This document shows, one piece after another, positions 36,838-48,700 of a stretch of 64,000 bases of DNA. The notes under the pieces are model-generated. The model ran no database searches and was not told the DNA's origin. It was given only the letters and a program-made list of their open reading frames with translations. Every line of letters begins with the position of its first letter. Positions within the stretch are counted from its first letter, which is position 1. The stretch is from positions 20,405,501-20,469,500 of the forward strand of contig NC_088310.1 of the NCBI RefSeq assembly GCF_910592395.1. Direction: 5' to 3'. The position numbers and the translations under genes are program-made. The stretch is from Lineus longissimus (Eukaryota; Nemertea; Pilidiophora; Heteronemertea; Lineidae).

Positions 36838-38966
36838 GTTGTCCTATCTATAAATTTGATATTTTTCCTGGAGTGTTATGTTGTTTCTATAGTAGTTGCT
36901 TTTTTATGACGTCATACAGTGTATGCGTATTATTATGATACATGATACAGGACTCACACCTGCATGACCAGCGTCCGTACGCAAAAAGATCGGCAGTCGA
37001 CGCAATTGTTGATGTTCTGCATGATAAAACATAACGAGGCTTGTTTTTGTACTCATGAAATTTAGAAATTATTAAACAACTATAAATTTCAGCCTAAACG
37101 TCTCATCTTTTGCCAAATTGGTGACATGCGAATAATGTTCTTATCATCTTTCCGTCCCCTACACACCTGTTCGCACGCATAAGTCAAATGGACATAAAAT
37201 CTAGAAATTGCATCATCGAATACCAGGGTCAGTCGTATGCTTCTCCCCTCGCACAATAAGCTCGGTCATAAGTGTCGAGTAAAAGGCCCTGAAGTTCAGG
37301 ATGTCTCGCATTGCTGCGTACAGAAGAAATAGCTTACTGGCGTATCTATAATTTTAACCATTTAAATTTAAATCATGGCAACAATATTTACCCGAGTTTC
37401 TTCGTGAACCGATACCATCCCAGCACAATACATAAATATGTCTTTGATATGATCTTAAAATGGATATGATTGATAAAGAACCATGGCGGGCTTGCTAATG
37501 TTTTTAAATAAATGCTGAAATACACAAAACCCTTGTTATATATCCAGCAAAAACTCCCACATTTGTGTAAATAATGGCATGCATTATTGAACAGAAATGT
37601 ATTGAAAAATCCAATGCTTGAGCAACCGCGATTAGATGATGTCGTTTTATCATCCTTTCCAATAGCGTCATTATATTTTGCCATTGTACCTTACTGCTAA
37701 AATAAACAAGCCTAAATGATGCAAAATGTATCGTGAAATTGATAAAGCTCTTACACAATAGGTATCTGTTACTTTCTAAGATAAAGCAGGGTATTTCAGC
37801 AGTGGGTTGTTCTTCAGCATCTTGTTTTCCAATGTCAATATTTACTCGAACAGCATTATTGTGTATATTTTGGATGGCGGTTTTTATGTCTGTTGATATC
37901 GATTTAGCCTGTAGTAGAAGGTAGGGGTAGGATATTAAATTGGTAGTCGCCAGGTGATTCATGTGCGCAGTAAGGAGCTTTGGCTACGATTGGTTCAGCG
38001 GTAGAACTAGTTTGATATATACAGGTGTGATTACTAGTAGTTTCGATGTACTGAGAGGAACGAGAGACCCCTATCGACTTCGTAATCAGATCTACCTGGC
38101 TAGAAACTATAATCTCCCTTTAAGAAAGGAAGAATACCTTATGTCACATTGATACAATTACAGCAGACGTAAAACAGAATGAACTGCTCATGCAAATCAA
38201 TCATATCATCGTAAAATAGCAAATCTGACGTGCATCCTTCCTTGGATATGCATTATTGTACTATTTCTGTACATCTAATTATATGTACAGTTAACTTAGG
38301 ATGAAATAGATTGCGATTGATCCGAAAATCGAATCCAAGGACGCGTTCTTCTCGGTTTCAAAGAAAATAAAACGCGAAACAATGTTGTCTTGTATTGCAT
38401 TACCTTTTACTGATGTAAATATTATTAAAAAATATACCTTTGAAGTGGAAAGGCCTATCAATAATTGAGAAATTGAAACTGCATGACTGTAAAGCAAAAA
38501 TAACTCACGACCAAATCATCTGCAACGAGACTTTGGTTGGTTTGTTTGTTCGAAATTGAATACGTCTGGACGGGAAGTGCCACCTGGCAGTTGACGAGAT
38601 AGCTAGTTTATAATAACCTGTTATGTACATCTGCTCAGTCAGGATGCTGTTGATGCTATAATACCTTAATTTCTATCTTAGTAAAATTGGTGACTCTGAC
38701 TTAACCATTTGTTTGATGCCAAGTTTTGGTGAAGGGTATAGAAACCCAAAACATACCTTGGAATTAACATACAGTATAACGTTTTGTCCGACGGGCGCTT
38801 TTTTCTGAAGACAGAAATTCCTTTCACACCGGAAGCAAGAGTGGCTGACATTAGTGGGTTATCATTGCCTCGTATTTATCTTCCTCTTTTGTTTCCATCG
38901 TCTCGCAGTCTGCGCGTCCGAAATTTGTTGCATTATTGGCATGAGAAGATCAAAATGGCAGCCATG
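36838..38966. other. Mostly non-coding; one possible exon
   Basis: No gene is secure. A possible minus-strand exon at 37755-37908 is listed separately. The rest shows nothing I can support. Confidence 0.45.
37755..37908 (-). CDS. Candidate internal exon, unknown protein
   Basis: On the minus strand a pyrimidine-rich acceptor (CCTTCTACTACAG) precedes 154 bp of open frame ending at a GTAAGA donor. The frame begins with a whole codon and ends one base into the next. It reads as a plausible hydrophilic segment (containing DIKTAIQNIHNN and EEQPTAEIP) with no domain I know. No partner exons could be found, so this may be chance. Confidence 0.2.
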
Positions 38967-40787
38967 CCACATAAACGGTAGTTGGTAAAAGCTGGACTCA
39001 GAATTTGGACTCTGGACACTGGACGCTGGGTTTTGCATCATTGGATTGCACCACCTGCATTCAATCAATCTCGCCTCCAGTAATATGAACCGCAGTGGGC
39101 CTTATCGAATGAGCGGAACGGACTGGACTGGAACCTTTTTGGGAGTTTTAATGCAAAAAACCACAACAGAATACTGGCAGGGATTGATTAAAAGCTGGGC
39201 CGCGCGCGGGAAAGTTCAACCTACCGTGATAGGTGATGAGGCTGACCTCGGAGCATTCATCACAGAGTGGAGCCGAAGAATTCAGCCTTGAATAAATCTC
39301 CATTTCCCATCGCAGTTGCCCTGAACTGGTCACCCCACGTGTACAGGATTTTAAAAAATCCAATAGAGTCGAACCAATAATCACAAGAAAGCACTACACC
39401 ACCACCAAGTCCCTCAACAAATAGACGGATTCTTTGAATGGCATTCTCATAAATAGACTTGTGAATATCTTTCATCAGTAAGTCGCGTTCGGATAAGTGC
39501 GTCACATCATCAACTGCCCCGAAAGTATGACGTCCCAGACATTTCAGTCCAGTCCGTTCCAATTCGATGAGGCGCCGTCGAGCCACCTGTGACACTTTGA
39601 TGTCAGTTCATCACACGATAATTGAGGAAGTTCAGTTATTTCGGCGCCTTTGGGATGGTCGTCTCATGTTACTGTGCACGTTATTGAGGTCAACGCTATA
39701 AACGTTGGTTGATTCTTTGGTCACGTGATGAGGTTACCAAACCAGATTAACTGTTCATCTTGAACTGGATGCGAGGTTGATGGAGTGCAGACAGTGCAAT
39801 GTAAAATGATGTAAAACCCAGAAGTATTGAGGTAGCAGGAAGGGTTGGGCGTTTGTGGTTTCTGAGTCTGAGGGGGTTGGTGTCTGTTGACTGTGCTTTA
39901 AGAGAGACTAGGCATGGCGCCAGTCTCTCTTAAAGCACAGTCAACAGGCATTTAGTCTCAGTATTTGGGTAAGTACAGAATCAAGGCAGCTCAGAGAGCA
40001 ATGATTGAACGATGCTGTGGAAAAGTCCAAGGATACTGCATCAGTCACGACCAACTTCTCATCAGAAAGCGTCACCACCAGCATATTCAATGTTCAGTTC
40101 CAACCTGTACCAGTCCAATGCACGCCTGTCATGGCATCATGGTCAGCAGTGGTCAGCTTAGCGCGATATGGAACATTCTTCCGAAACTCAAGCGAGGGAA
40201 GTCTGCTCATTAGCATATTTCGCGCACTGCTCCTTCTTGTCAAACATCGTAGTGAAATCCTAATGGAAAACGTCTGGCTTTGCGCCAGACATTGAGACTA
40301 ATAAGTGAAGAACTAATAGGTAAAGAACTTCTACTTGCGCGAGACTGCTGTGATAAAATTATCATTGCAGAGACTCCGATGACGTACACATATATTTTTT
40401 ACAATCAAAAATGCCCTCAAAAGACGACATGGAATGATTATTTTATTGATATTTCCTACTATATACCTTCCAATTATCACTTTATACAAATAGATCGGCG
40501 TTAGGTCGCATGCTTTTCTTTCCTGGTGACACTATAAAGCAAAATAGTTGCAACCCCGTAAATGCGCTATAAGTCCAATAATAAGTGACGGTGACCCGTT
40601 ATAAATGTTTCGCCAGCTTCGCTTTTTTGCCGCTACGGGCTACGCTTTGGGCCCTTGCGTCCAGCGTCCAGCGTCTAGACGTGGCGCCGCCGAGCCACCT
40701 GTGACCCGTTGATGTTAGTTCATCACACGATAATTGATAATTGAGTCCAAATTCTGAGTCCAGGTTTTACCAACTACCCACATAAAC
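38967..40787. mobile_element. Element with inverted ends and 10-bp flanking duplication
   Basis: GTAGTTGGTAAAA begins a 35-bp end at 38978-39012 that is matched by the reverse complement of 40743-40777 with one mismatch. Immediately outside lie identical 10-bp copies of CCACATAAAC (38967-38976 and 40778-40787), as expected of a target-site duplication; lengths of 9-11 bp are typical of Mutator-like elements, but the superfamily is not established. The interior is a mosaic. A subterminal block of about 47 bp at 40683-40735 recurs at 39571-39620. GGAACGGACTGGACTG at 39116-39131 recurs inverted at 39545-39560, and a perfect hairpin lies at 39884-39947. Short frames (plus 39085-39291, minus 39595-39260) may be transposase relics; neither is recognisable. 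Confidence 0.6.
39884..39947. repeat. Perfect 26-bp hairpin with 12-nt loop
   Basis: CTGTTGACTGTGCTTTAAGA and six further bases (39884-39909) are matched exactly by the inverted copy at 39922-39947 across a 12-base loop containing GGCGCC. Perfect arms imply recent origin or selection. It lies inside the 38967-40787 element. Confidence 0.9.
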
Positions 40788-41020
40788 AGATGATGGCATC
40801 GCCAAGATAATGACAAACACGGGATGATAGGACCCGATAATGGGATGATAGGGACAAACATACGATGATAAGTAAGAGTAACATGCCTGCGATGGGCCCC
40901 CTGCGATACGATGACATGACTGAGATACGAGTAAAGGAGGGGGGGAGAGAATTCGCAGCATCTAAATGATGTTGAGTCAATCATTTGCGGCGAGAAAGGT
41001 TGGTGCAACATGGATAATAA

Positions 41021-41360
41021 GGTCATCATTCTAATTGTTGGCAGCCAACTGGTTGACGTAACATTATATTCTCACAAAGTTCAACCGATCAATTGCTTGC
41101 TGTGCGGTTTCATGAGAGACAATTCCGAAAGATACTCATTAAATTGTTGACTTTACTGCCTGATGTAGCATCGTGATTAAGGTCATTGGATCAATTGGTT
41201 GATGTATTATCCTTACTGAGGTCATTGGTTCAATTGGTTGCTACACTGGTTGATTCAACATCGTTACTAAGGTCATCGCCTCAATAGGTTGTTTCTCTGG
41301 TTGTTGTACCATCCTTACTATGGTGAAATCGGTCGCTACCCTGGTTGATGCAACAACGTA
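41021..41360. repeat. Decayed tandem repeat, roughly 40-51 bp units
   Basis: Variants of GGTCATTGGTTCAATTGGTT followed by a CATCnTTACTAA-like phrase recur at about 41181, 41220, 41271 and 41320, with an older copy at 41021. Units vary in length and sequence, so the array is old. Confidence 0.6.
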
Positions 41361-41679
41361 ACCCTTCAATGGTTTGCAGCATCTTGGTGAACAAGCAGCA
41401 TCGTTTGTAAGGCGGCCCTCCAAGATAATCCAAGATGTACGTGTCGTAAGTGTTGATCATGCATTGTTGCTATATGATCGACCCTCCAGTTATTTGCAGC
41501 AGTGTTTAAACCAATATCGTTTCTAACAACACTTGGTGTTGTTCTTCGTCATCCCCTCAGGTAGGTATATCATCTACACTTAGGCTAGCACTTTGAGCGA
41601 GAATACTTTTTTTCACCTACTAATAGACGTGCTGTGGTGTAGGTTTTTGTGCTACTGTTTTCATCAGTGCAGTTGTTAT

Positions 41680-41997
41680 TTAGATGACAGCTACAGTAAA
41701 CACACAGAACGGTTCCTGACAGAGAAACCCATTTGTAATATTGTTTTCAGCAACTAGAGACCCAAAGCAACAGTCACTTGAGGGGAATTTTAAACAAGGT
41801 TTGTTTGCGATGCTGCATTCGAGATCATTAACGTAACCCCACAAGACGACTTCTTGGGTCGGATACCATGAATACAAGGCCCCCAGTATGGAAGGGACTG
41901 CAACTGAGACGCCATCAGAACCTGGTAAAAAGTGCACCAAATCCCAAACCCAGCTCTGATCTGTGGTTGCTAACAAATCGTTTTCGGTTATCGACAT
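41680..41997 (-). pseudogene. Possible C-type-lectin-like exon or relic
   Basis: An ATG-initiated frame of 105 codons. Its middle and end resemble the second half of a C-type lectin-like fold: a WVW motif, then SWYPTQE, an EC about 16 residues later, and a terminal NGFLCQEP like the last conserved Cys segment. The expected W-x-D-x-x-C motif is not clear and the spacing between the last Cys residues is longer than usual. A CTACTTCAG acceptor lies just before the ATG. It could be a last exon, a relic or chance. Confidence 0.2.
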
Positions 41998-42346
41998 TGC
42001 TGAAGTAGCGTCATATCACGGTCATATGACAAAACAACCCCCACTTTCCCAATCAGGATTTTTAAAGTGGTGTGGGTGGCAAGTTGAAATATTCGCCACT
42101 CGAAGTTTACATATTTTTGTCAAAAGAAAGATGTAAATTTCTCCACTAATGAGCTTGGCGCGTTTCACGAACTACATAAGTAAAAAATTAGGGGAATATG
42201 AGACTCCTTTGCTGAGTAAAAGGTAAACTGTTTGCCTGCTGAAAGCCAACACTATGCTCGAAGAGTTTACTTGAACTATAAACGTTTTATGATACTTGTA
42301 TTCATTTCCAAGTGAGATTGCAATCATTTATGTTGTTTCGTTTAAA

Positions 42347-42569
42347 GGGATTCCCATGGGGTTATAAACTGTATATGTCAATGCACAGTAAAAATTGCTT
42401 AGTGGGTGATGAAGGGGATGATACGTGTGGAGGGACCACCCTTAAGTTAGGGGAAAGTGATTGCCTTGCATTTGCTAAGGCTGTCGAAGTGGGCTATAAC
42501 ATTGCCGTCAAGCCAAATAGATTTCGTTTCTACTGGGTGACACAAAAACCGTATTATATTCACATGTAA
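42347..42569 (+). pseudogene. Possible terminal exon or relic, unknown protein
   Basis: An open frame after a TTTAAAG acceptor-like site ends in TAA at 42567. Its residues look protein-like (DTCGGTTLKLGESDCLAFAK and then GYNIAVKPNRFRFYW) and hold three Cys residues, as in small extracellular modules. I do not recognise a family. No other exon can be joined to it. Confidence 0.2.
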
Positions 42570-44949
42570 AAAACATACTCCCAATTTAACATGGTCATTA
42601 ACAGCATTATTTTGATATTTGAGAACATAATATTTGAATATTTGAAGGTTTTATTGATCTATTGGGCGATTTAAGATACTATTGTCACTTTTCTTGTTAC
42701 CGTACATATGTGTAAACAAATATTTCTTCCCTCCGGAAGTTCAATAAAAAACAACTTTATCAGTATATTTGAAATAGGCTACTGTTTCCATGGTAATGGA
42801 GTCACTTAATACATATAAACAGATATGTCCAAACATCAATTAACTGCCACTCCTGCAGTAAGTGTAGTTCCGGCGGCATTAGATCTTTGTCATTTTTATA
42901 TTTCTTATTTAAAGGTTGCAATGCCATTAATCACAAATATCATCAACAAAACAACTTGCATTTTTCGGCTCAAAAATGAGATGGCAATTTATAGCAATGT
43001 AATTGCCCCGAGACGTATAGATGTAGTGCTAATATGCACATAGCAGATGTATTGACAATTTTTCGATTGGTAAACGTAACCCAATACGAAACCTTTGATA
43101 TGCTGCTATTATTTGTGTTATTAAATGAAACTGTATTATTATTAGCAAAAATTAGGTAGCTTCCACTCTCATATCAGTATTTTGACCCTTTGTAAATTGA
43201 GCGCCCGAAGCTTTATACCTTAAGAAAAAAAGCCCTACATATAGTAGCAAACACAGATTGATCATTGAACAACCTTCTGTGCATATTCAGTATATCTCCT
43301 AAGTAATGGTATGAATCTGCCGCCAGAGGCCTCAATGATAAACCTTAAGAGTTTGGATACAATACAAGTTGGGGTAAGTATTCATGGTTTAGATTGTTTT
43401 GGATCACATGTTGGCCTTCCGAGCGGGTCTTGGATATTTGAAGTTGTTTTGGGCCAATGTGGCATCGCATGAATAAAGGATGATATTTTGTTTTACCATT
43501 ATCTAAATGACTGTGCTGTTGCTTTTAATTTCCCTCATGGCATCATATATATACTTCTACTACAGTTTCAAAGTATTCATCTTAAAAACAGAAGAAGAAG
43601 AAGTAGATTGTCTCATTGATCTTGTACATGGTGCAATTAATTATGAAAGTGAATAGATAGACGGCAGTGATTGGAGGAGGCATATCCTGAGGCAAATACA
43701 TATGTTGAATGGCGGTGTATATTGCCAGGGGCACCACATGTCACAGCATCAACTGCTACAACGGGATTAAACTGTATCCACATCAGAATCACCCCTACAG
43801 CTGACAACTGGAACCTGTTCTTAATTGGCATTTTCTTGTGATAACCACCTGCTAGGAGCAGCGTTTTCCATCCTATCTATTGTTATTCCTCGGTTTGTTT
43901 TGCATAAAGTTAACAAGATCAACATCAGTTGAGTTCTTTTCCACGGGAACAACCAAAACCTGGAAAGTAAAAGAAGCTGCATCGTCCCCTAGTGGTATAT
44001 TTGTTCAGTACAATGTACGTTCCATCGTGTGTTCTTAATACCTGGTGGTGTGGTTGACGCATACTCGTGTCATCTTGACCCCAGGGTCACCAATGCTTAC
44101 TTCCGCAGTGGAAAGCATCATGGGACATCCGGGAGAACACCACTTCGAGGCTTAATTAGGCCGTCGCCATCTTGATTTTGATCTGCAGGGCTTGTTTTAA
44201 CAGCGGGGGCAGGTGTTTGACAAAACCTCTTAGTTTGTTCAGGAATTCGTGACCAAATCTCCCGTTGATCTGGAAGATATGACTTATTTTGGTCAACATA
44301 TGCGACTGATTATAGCTCACATTGTCTTATTAGCCCGTTTCATGTTTTCAAGATTTGTCCAACTGCGGTGTTGACACGGTGGGCGCATGCACTGTGCGGG
44401 AAACTATGAAAATATTTGGACAAATTTAATCGGCAATGGCATGATGATTTGTGCTATTTTGAGTGTCGTCTTTTCGTGTAGCTGTAAGATAATTTGTCCT
44501 CGAAGAGAAATATCGATCAACTGATTCGGTGAAATGAAGAGTCAGCTGTCGCTTTTGTGACCTTTGATTCGCAAAAAGAAAATAAAGGCTTGTTGGGAAA
44601 GATTCCGGCTGGGTCATAATGGCTAGGTTAAAAGGAAGAAACCGCATCCGGAGTTTTTAATCGAAGTTTATGTTTTGAATTGAACAGAATCATGGTTAGT
44701 CCAGTAATTTTTTCGATTGGAAACATACACAGAACACACCAAAAGCATATACATGGACACGTATGTTCGAGATGTTTGATACATTTTGCAGAGTGATGTC
44801 GACTCCCTTTCCGTGAGCCACGGCATGCGATGCAATCAAGAAAACTGGAGATAATGTTCCCCAAATCATTGTGTCACCCTGTGATCTTTTCATGCAAGTT
44901 TTAACAGAGGAAGTGATACCCCAGTCTGAGAATTCCTGCCTGTAGGTCT

Positions 44950-44954
44950 ATCAG
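44950..44954. repeat. Target-site duplication, left copy (ATCAG)
   Basis: ATCAG directly outside the 3' LTR, identical to 51685-51689. Five bases is usual for BEL/Pao insertions. Confidence 0.9.
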
Positions 44955-45253
44955 TGTGGAAGTTTGGGGATATGATGCTATAGAACGAGGCAAACTCTTT
45001 GGTTACCATCAGAGAACTAACTTTATTTGCTATAATACTAATCTTGCCAAACCTTGGCTTCTGAAGAAAGCATGAGTCACTTCCTGTTTCTTGGTGTGGG
45101 AAGGCCTTTAAGATAAACAGAACCCGAGTGACCATCCCTAGATTGGTGAAATGTACCAGAAACGGATGTCTTCTGTACCAGTCGCCAGGACCTAGCGTGG
45201 GCTGAATTGACACTTGATGTACTTTAGTATATTCGGGATGACAATTCCCGACA
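44955..45253 (-). repeat. 3' LTR of the BEL/Pao element
   Basis: A 299-bp LTR, TG...CA bounded, identical by eye to 51386-51684. On the element strand it opens with TGTCGGGA and an inverted TCGGGA/TCCCGA pair, and carries an AATAAA poly(A) signal (45027-45022). Confidence 0.95.
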
Positions 45254-45719
45254 TTCCCCGCGGCCAAGAAACAGTAAATGCAAGTGAAACCTAAAAAACA
45301 TGCATACTAATTAAAACTCTAGAAACTTGTATCTTTAAAAGTAGACAAATCCATCAACAGATGATGTCAACTTGACATCCTTGAAGTTAAACTTGTAATG
45401 TAATCAGCCATCAGAAAGAATATTGTTTACACGACAAAGAACGTGAACTCGATATAATTATAACCATCTTACTGTAAACAATGTCACGATTGACAATTAT
45501 CCGAATCTTGGGTATTCCGAGAAATTACTAGTCGTGTGTCTAAACATCAACAACGAATGAGTATACACTTAAAGGTAATGTGATGACTTCAAACTAAACT
45601 CAACTAAGTTCCGATATGAATGATTTCCGATCAACCTTTACTGAAAACTAAACTAAATGTCAATAACAAGTGTCTTTTATCATGCATATAGTTCACACAA
45701 AGTTTTTGAGAGAATTCTC
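45254..45719 (-). other. 3' untranslated region of the BEL/Pao element
   Basis: 466 bp between the gag-pol stop and the 3' LTR. No open frame of interest such as an env-like gene is present. The last ten bases, CCGCGGGGAA on the element strand, are the probable polypurine tract for plus-strand DNA priming. Confidence 0.7.
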
Positions 45720-48700
45720 TTAGTCTTGAGATTGTCTCTGTATCCGTTCACGTGCGAGTTTCGCAGCTGCGCGCTGCGGTCGCGTACCTTCGTTTACGTG
45801 ATTTCCCGCCTTTGGCGGCACTTCCTCTGGACCAACATGCAATTCCAGGGGATATAATTTTCCAATCGCACGGTTTGATCTACCCGATGTTGTGCGCACA
45901 GTTGCGGAACGCGTCAACCCATCTTTGCCGGTATTCAGACTTTCGATCTTTCCTAATTTCCAGTTAATCCGACGTTCATCCTTATCATGAACCAAGACCA
46001 CGTCCCCACAGCGTATTGTGTCTGCTGTGGCGTTCTGTTTACTTACTTCGTACATGTGACGTTCCCGTAACACGGCCACGTACTCGTCATAAAAACGTTT
46101 CCGAAAATGATTGATCAATACGCATCTGTGGTGTGCCATTTTTTCCAGTGCGGTTTTCCCGCCATATGTTGGATCGAACTCTGCGTTTTCTACCTCTTGG
46201 TGGGGTAAGAGATCCATATCTCTACCGAAAATTAGGTGATTCGGAGTGATCGCGTGTAAACCTAATTCAGTTGGCTCCGACGACATATATGTTAGCGGTC
46301 TGTTGTTTACAACTTGTTGTATTTCTTTAACCATGGTGTTTAATTCATCACTGTCAACCAGAGCCTTACCAAGCGTCTTCTTGATGGCGCTTTTTACTAC
46401 CCCGATAAGGCGCTCATACACACCTCCAAACCAACTAGCCTGCACCGGTATATATTTGAAAGAGATGCCGTTTCTAGTAAGGTGATTCTGAACTCTTTCA
46501 CCACTCACGTTAGCTAACAACCGTTTGATTTCTGTTTCTGCGCCCTTAAAGGTTTTGGCGTTATCCGAGTAGACAAGTTTAGGTGTCGAACAGTTTGATG
46601 TGAATCGTCTGAAGGCACGCAAGTATGACTCAACCGTCATATCTGGGACTACTTCTAAGTGAACCGCTCTAGTTGTCAGACAACAGAATAATGCTACATA
46701 GACCTTCTGTACCTTGTTTGTGGGCCTATTGCGAACGTAAATATGACCTGTAAAGTCTACTGCTGATGCTCTAAATGCGGTTAGTTCATTTAACCGAAAC
46801 TCAGGTAACTCTGGTGCCAGTGGTGTCAAGTAAGGTCTTCCAGCTACAACCTTACAGATTACGCAACGTTTGACAACTTGACGAACTGTAGAACGCATGG
46901 ATGTGATCCAGAATTTTTTCCGGAGTTCACACATTGTTGCCCCAGTACCATAATGCACTATACGTTGGTGCGCATCCCGGATGATCAGCGTTGACAAAAA
47001 GCTAGTTTTTGAAAGTAGAATCGGAAACTTCCTGTCCAATTCGACATTTGCGTTACGCACCCTCCCCCCGCAGTGAATCATGCCATCGTCTGCGAGAAAT
47101 AGGCCTAGTTGATTGACCAATGGTGGTCGCTTGGGAAGCTTTTGCTTCTTTGCTTTCTCTGCCCGTAGATAAGTCAGAACATCGCTGTACCCCTCTTGTT
47201 GAGTGCTACGAATCCATAGTTGTTCCGCGGCGTGCATGTCGTCCGCTGAAATTTTGCTCTTGGCCTGAATTCCACGTTTGAAAGCTCGGGTGACCAATGA
47301 GGTCACTTTTAACAGTTTGGTGTAGGAGCTGTAGCGTTGGACATCCATGATTTGTGTTAGGCCTACCCTAGTGTTTTTTGGAAGAAATTCATTTTCCACC
47401 TCTACACTCCCTACCAACACTGTCTCAATTTTGTGATCATTTAGGGGATTGATTGGCCAAGTGATGCTGTCGTCTTTTAACCACTTGGGTCCCTGTAACC
47501 AAACAGAGCTCCCCAGTCCCTGGAGTGTTGTACCCCGTGATATTATGTCAGCAATGTTGTCAGCCGTTCTGACGTGAAACCATTGCTCGACCTTTGTGAG
47601 CTTTCTGATCAGGTCAACCCGATTTTTGACAAATTGCTGCAACTTTTTGTCAGATTTCACCCAATACAAGGCTATCTCCGAATCAGTGAGGAGAGTTACG
47701 TTTACTCCTGCGTAAGTGTCCCTGTATGTGTTGACCAAGTAATCTGCGTATTGGGCTCCCATCACCATGGCCTGCAATTCTAATTTTGGTACCGTCAGAT
47801 TGTTGTTTTTCTGCGATACCACCTTGTTCTTAGAACCCAGCAATGTGACCCGGTTGCCTTGCTTACCATATGCTACACACCCGATTGCCGTAGTTGGGCA
47901 TGCATCACAAAACACAATGATTTCCAACTGATTATCTGATTCAAGATTCAACCATCTTGGAAATTTCATCTCATCCGCTCTTTGTAATGACACCCGAATG
48001 TCATTCCACTCATGTTTCTGATCCTCAGTCAGATGCTCGTCCCAAGACTTACTCTCAACCCACAGTTTGTTTGCGAACGCTTTAGCTGGCACAACCATTG
48101 GACCCACAAGACCAAGAGGATCGAAAATCGAAGAAGTCTCTGAGACTACCGTTCTTTTTGTGTGGACCTTGTCCTTTTCAAACCGTTTCTCGCTAACCGA
48201 AAGCTCATCCCTGACACAATGCCATTTTAAGCCAAGGACATTTTGTGGACCTGCTTTTGCATTTGTACCGTCTTCGTGTATTTTCTCATTCAGTTTTTCC
48301 GAGTTTGTGGCCCATTGCCGTAAGTCAAAAGCTGCCGAAGACATGATTTCTCTAGCTTCATGGTAATACTTTAAGGCTTCCGATTCTGAGCCGACCCCTG
48401 ACAACAAATTATCAACGTATGTCTTTGCCAACATGTCTAGTGATACAGGTGTGTTGTACTGAGTCAGATGTTTATGCAAGGTGACTGCCAAGGCAAATGG
48501 GCTACTGACATTACCAAAGATGACTGTGTTGCAGGTATACGGCACAACTTCTTTCGTCATGTCGTTGTCTTTGTACCACAAAAAACGCACATACTTCCGG
48601 TCCGACTCGAGCAACCTAACCGATAAGAAAGCCCGGGCCAGATCTGCACTGATAGCATACTTTCCCGTCCGAAATAACATCAACAACCTTACCAGATCTT

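Larger units (their letters stand above)
40788..44949. other. Mostly non-coding, with possible exon relics
   Basis: Holds a decayed tandem repeat at 41021-41360 and two possible exon relics (41680-41997 minus and 42347-42569 plus). The remainder to the retrotransposon shows no supported gene. Confidence 0.45.

Noticed and set aside
39828-39839. let-7-like seed TGAGGTAGCAGG
   Set aside because: It diverges after the seed and no complementary arm for a precursor hairpin lies nearby.
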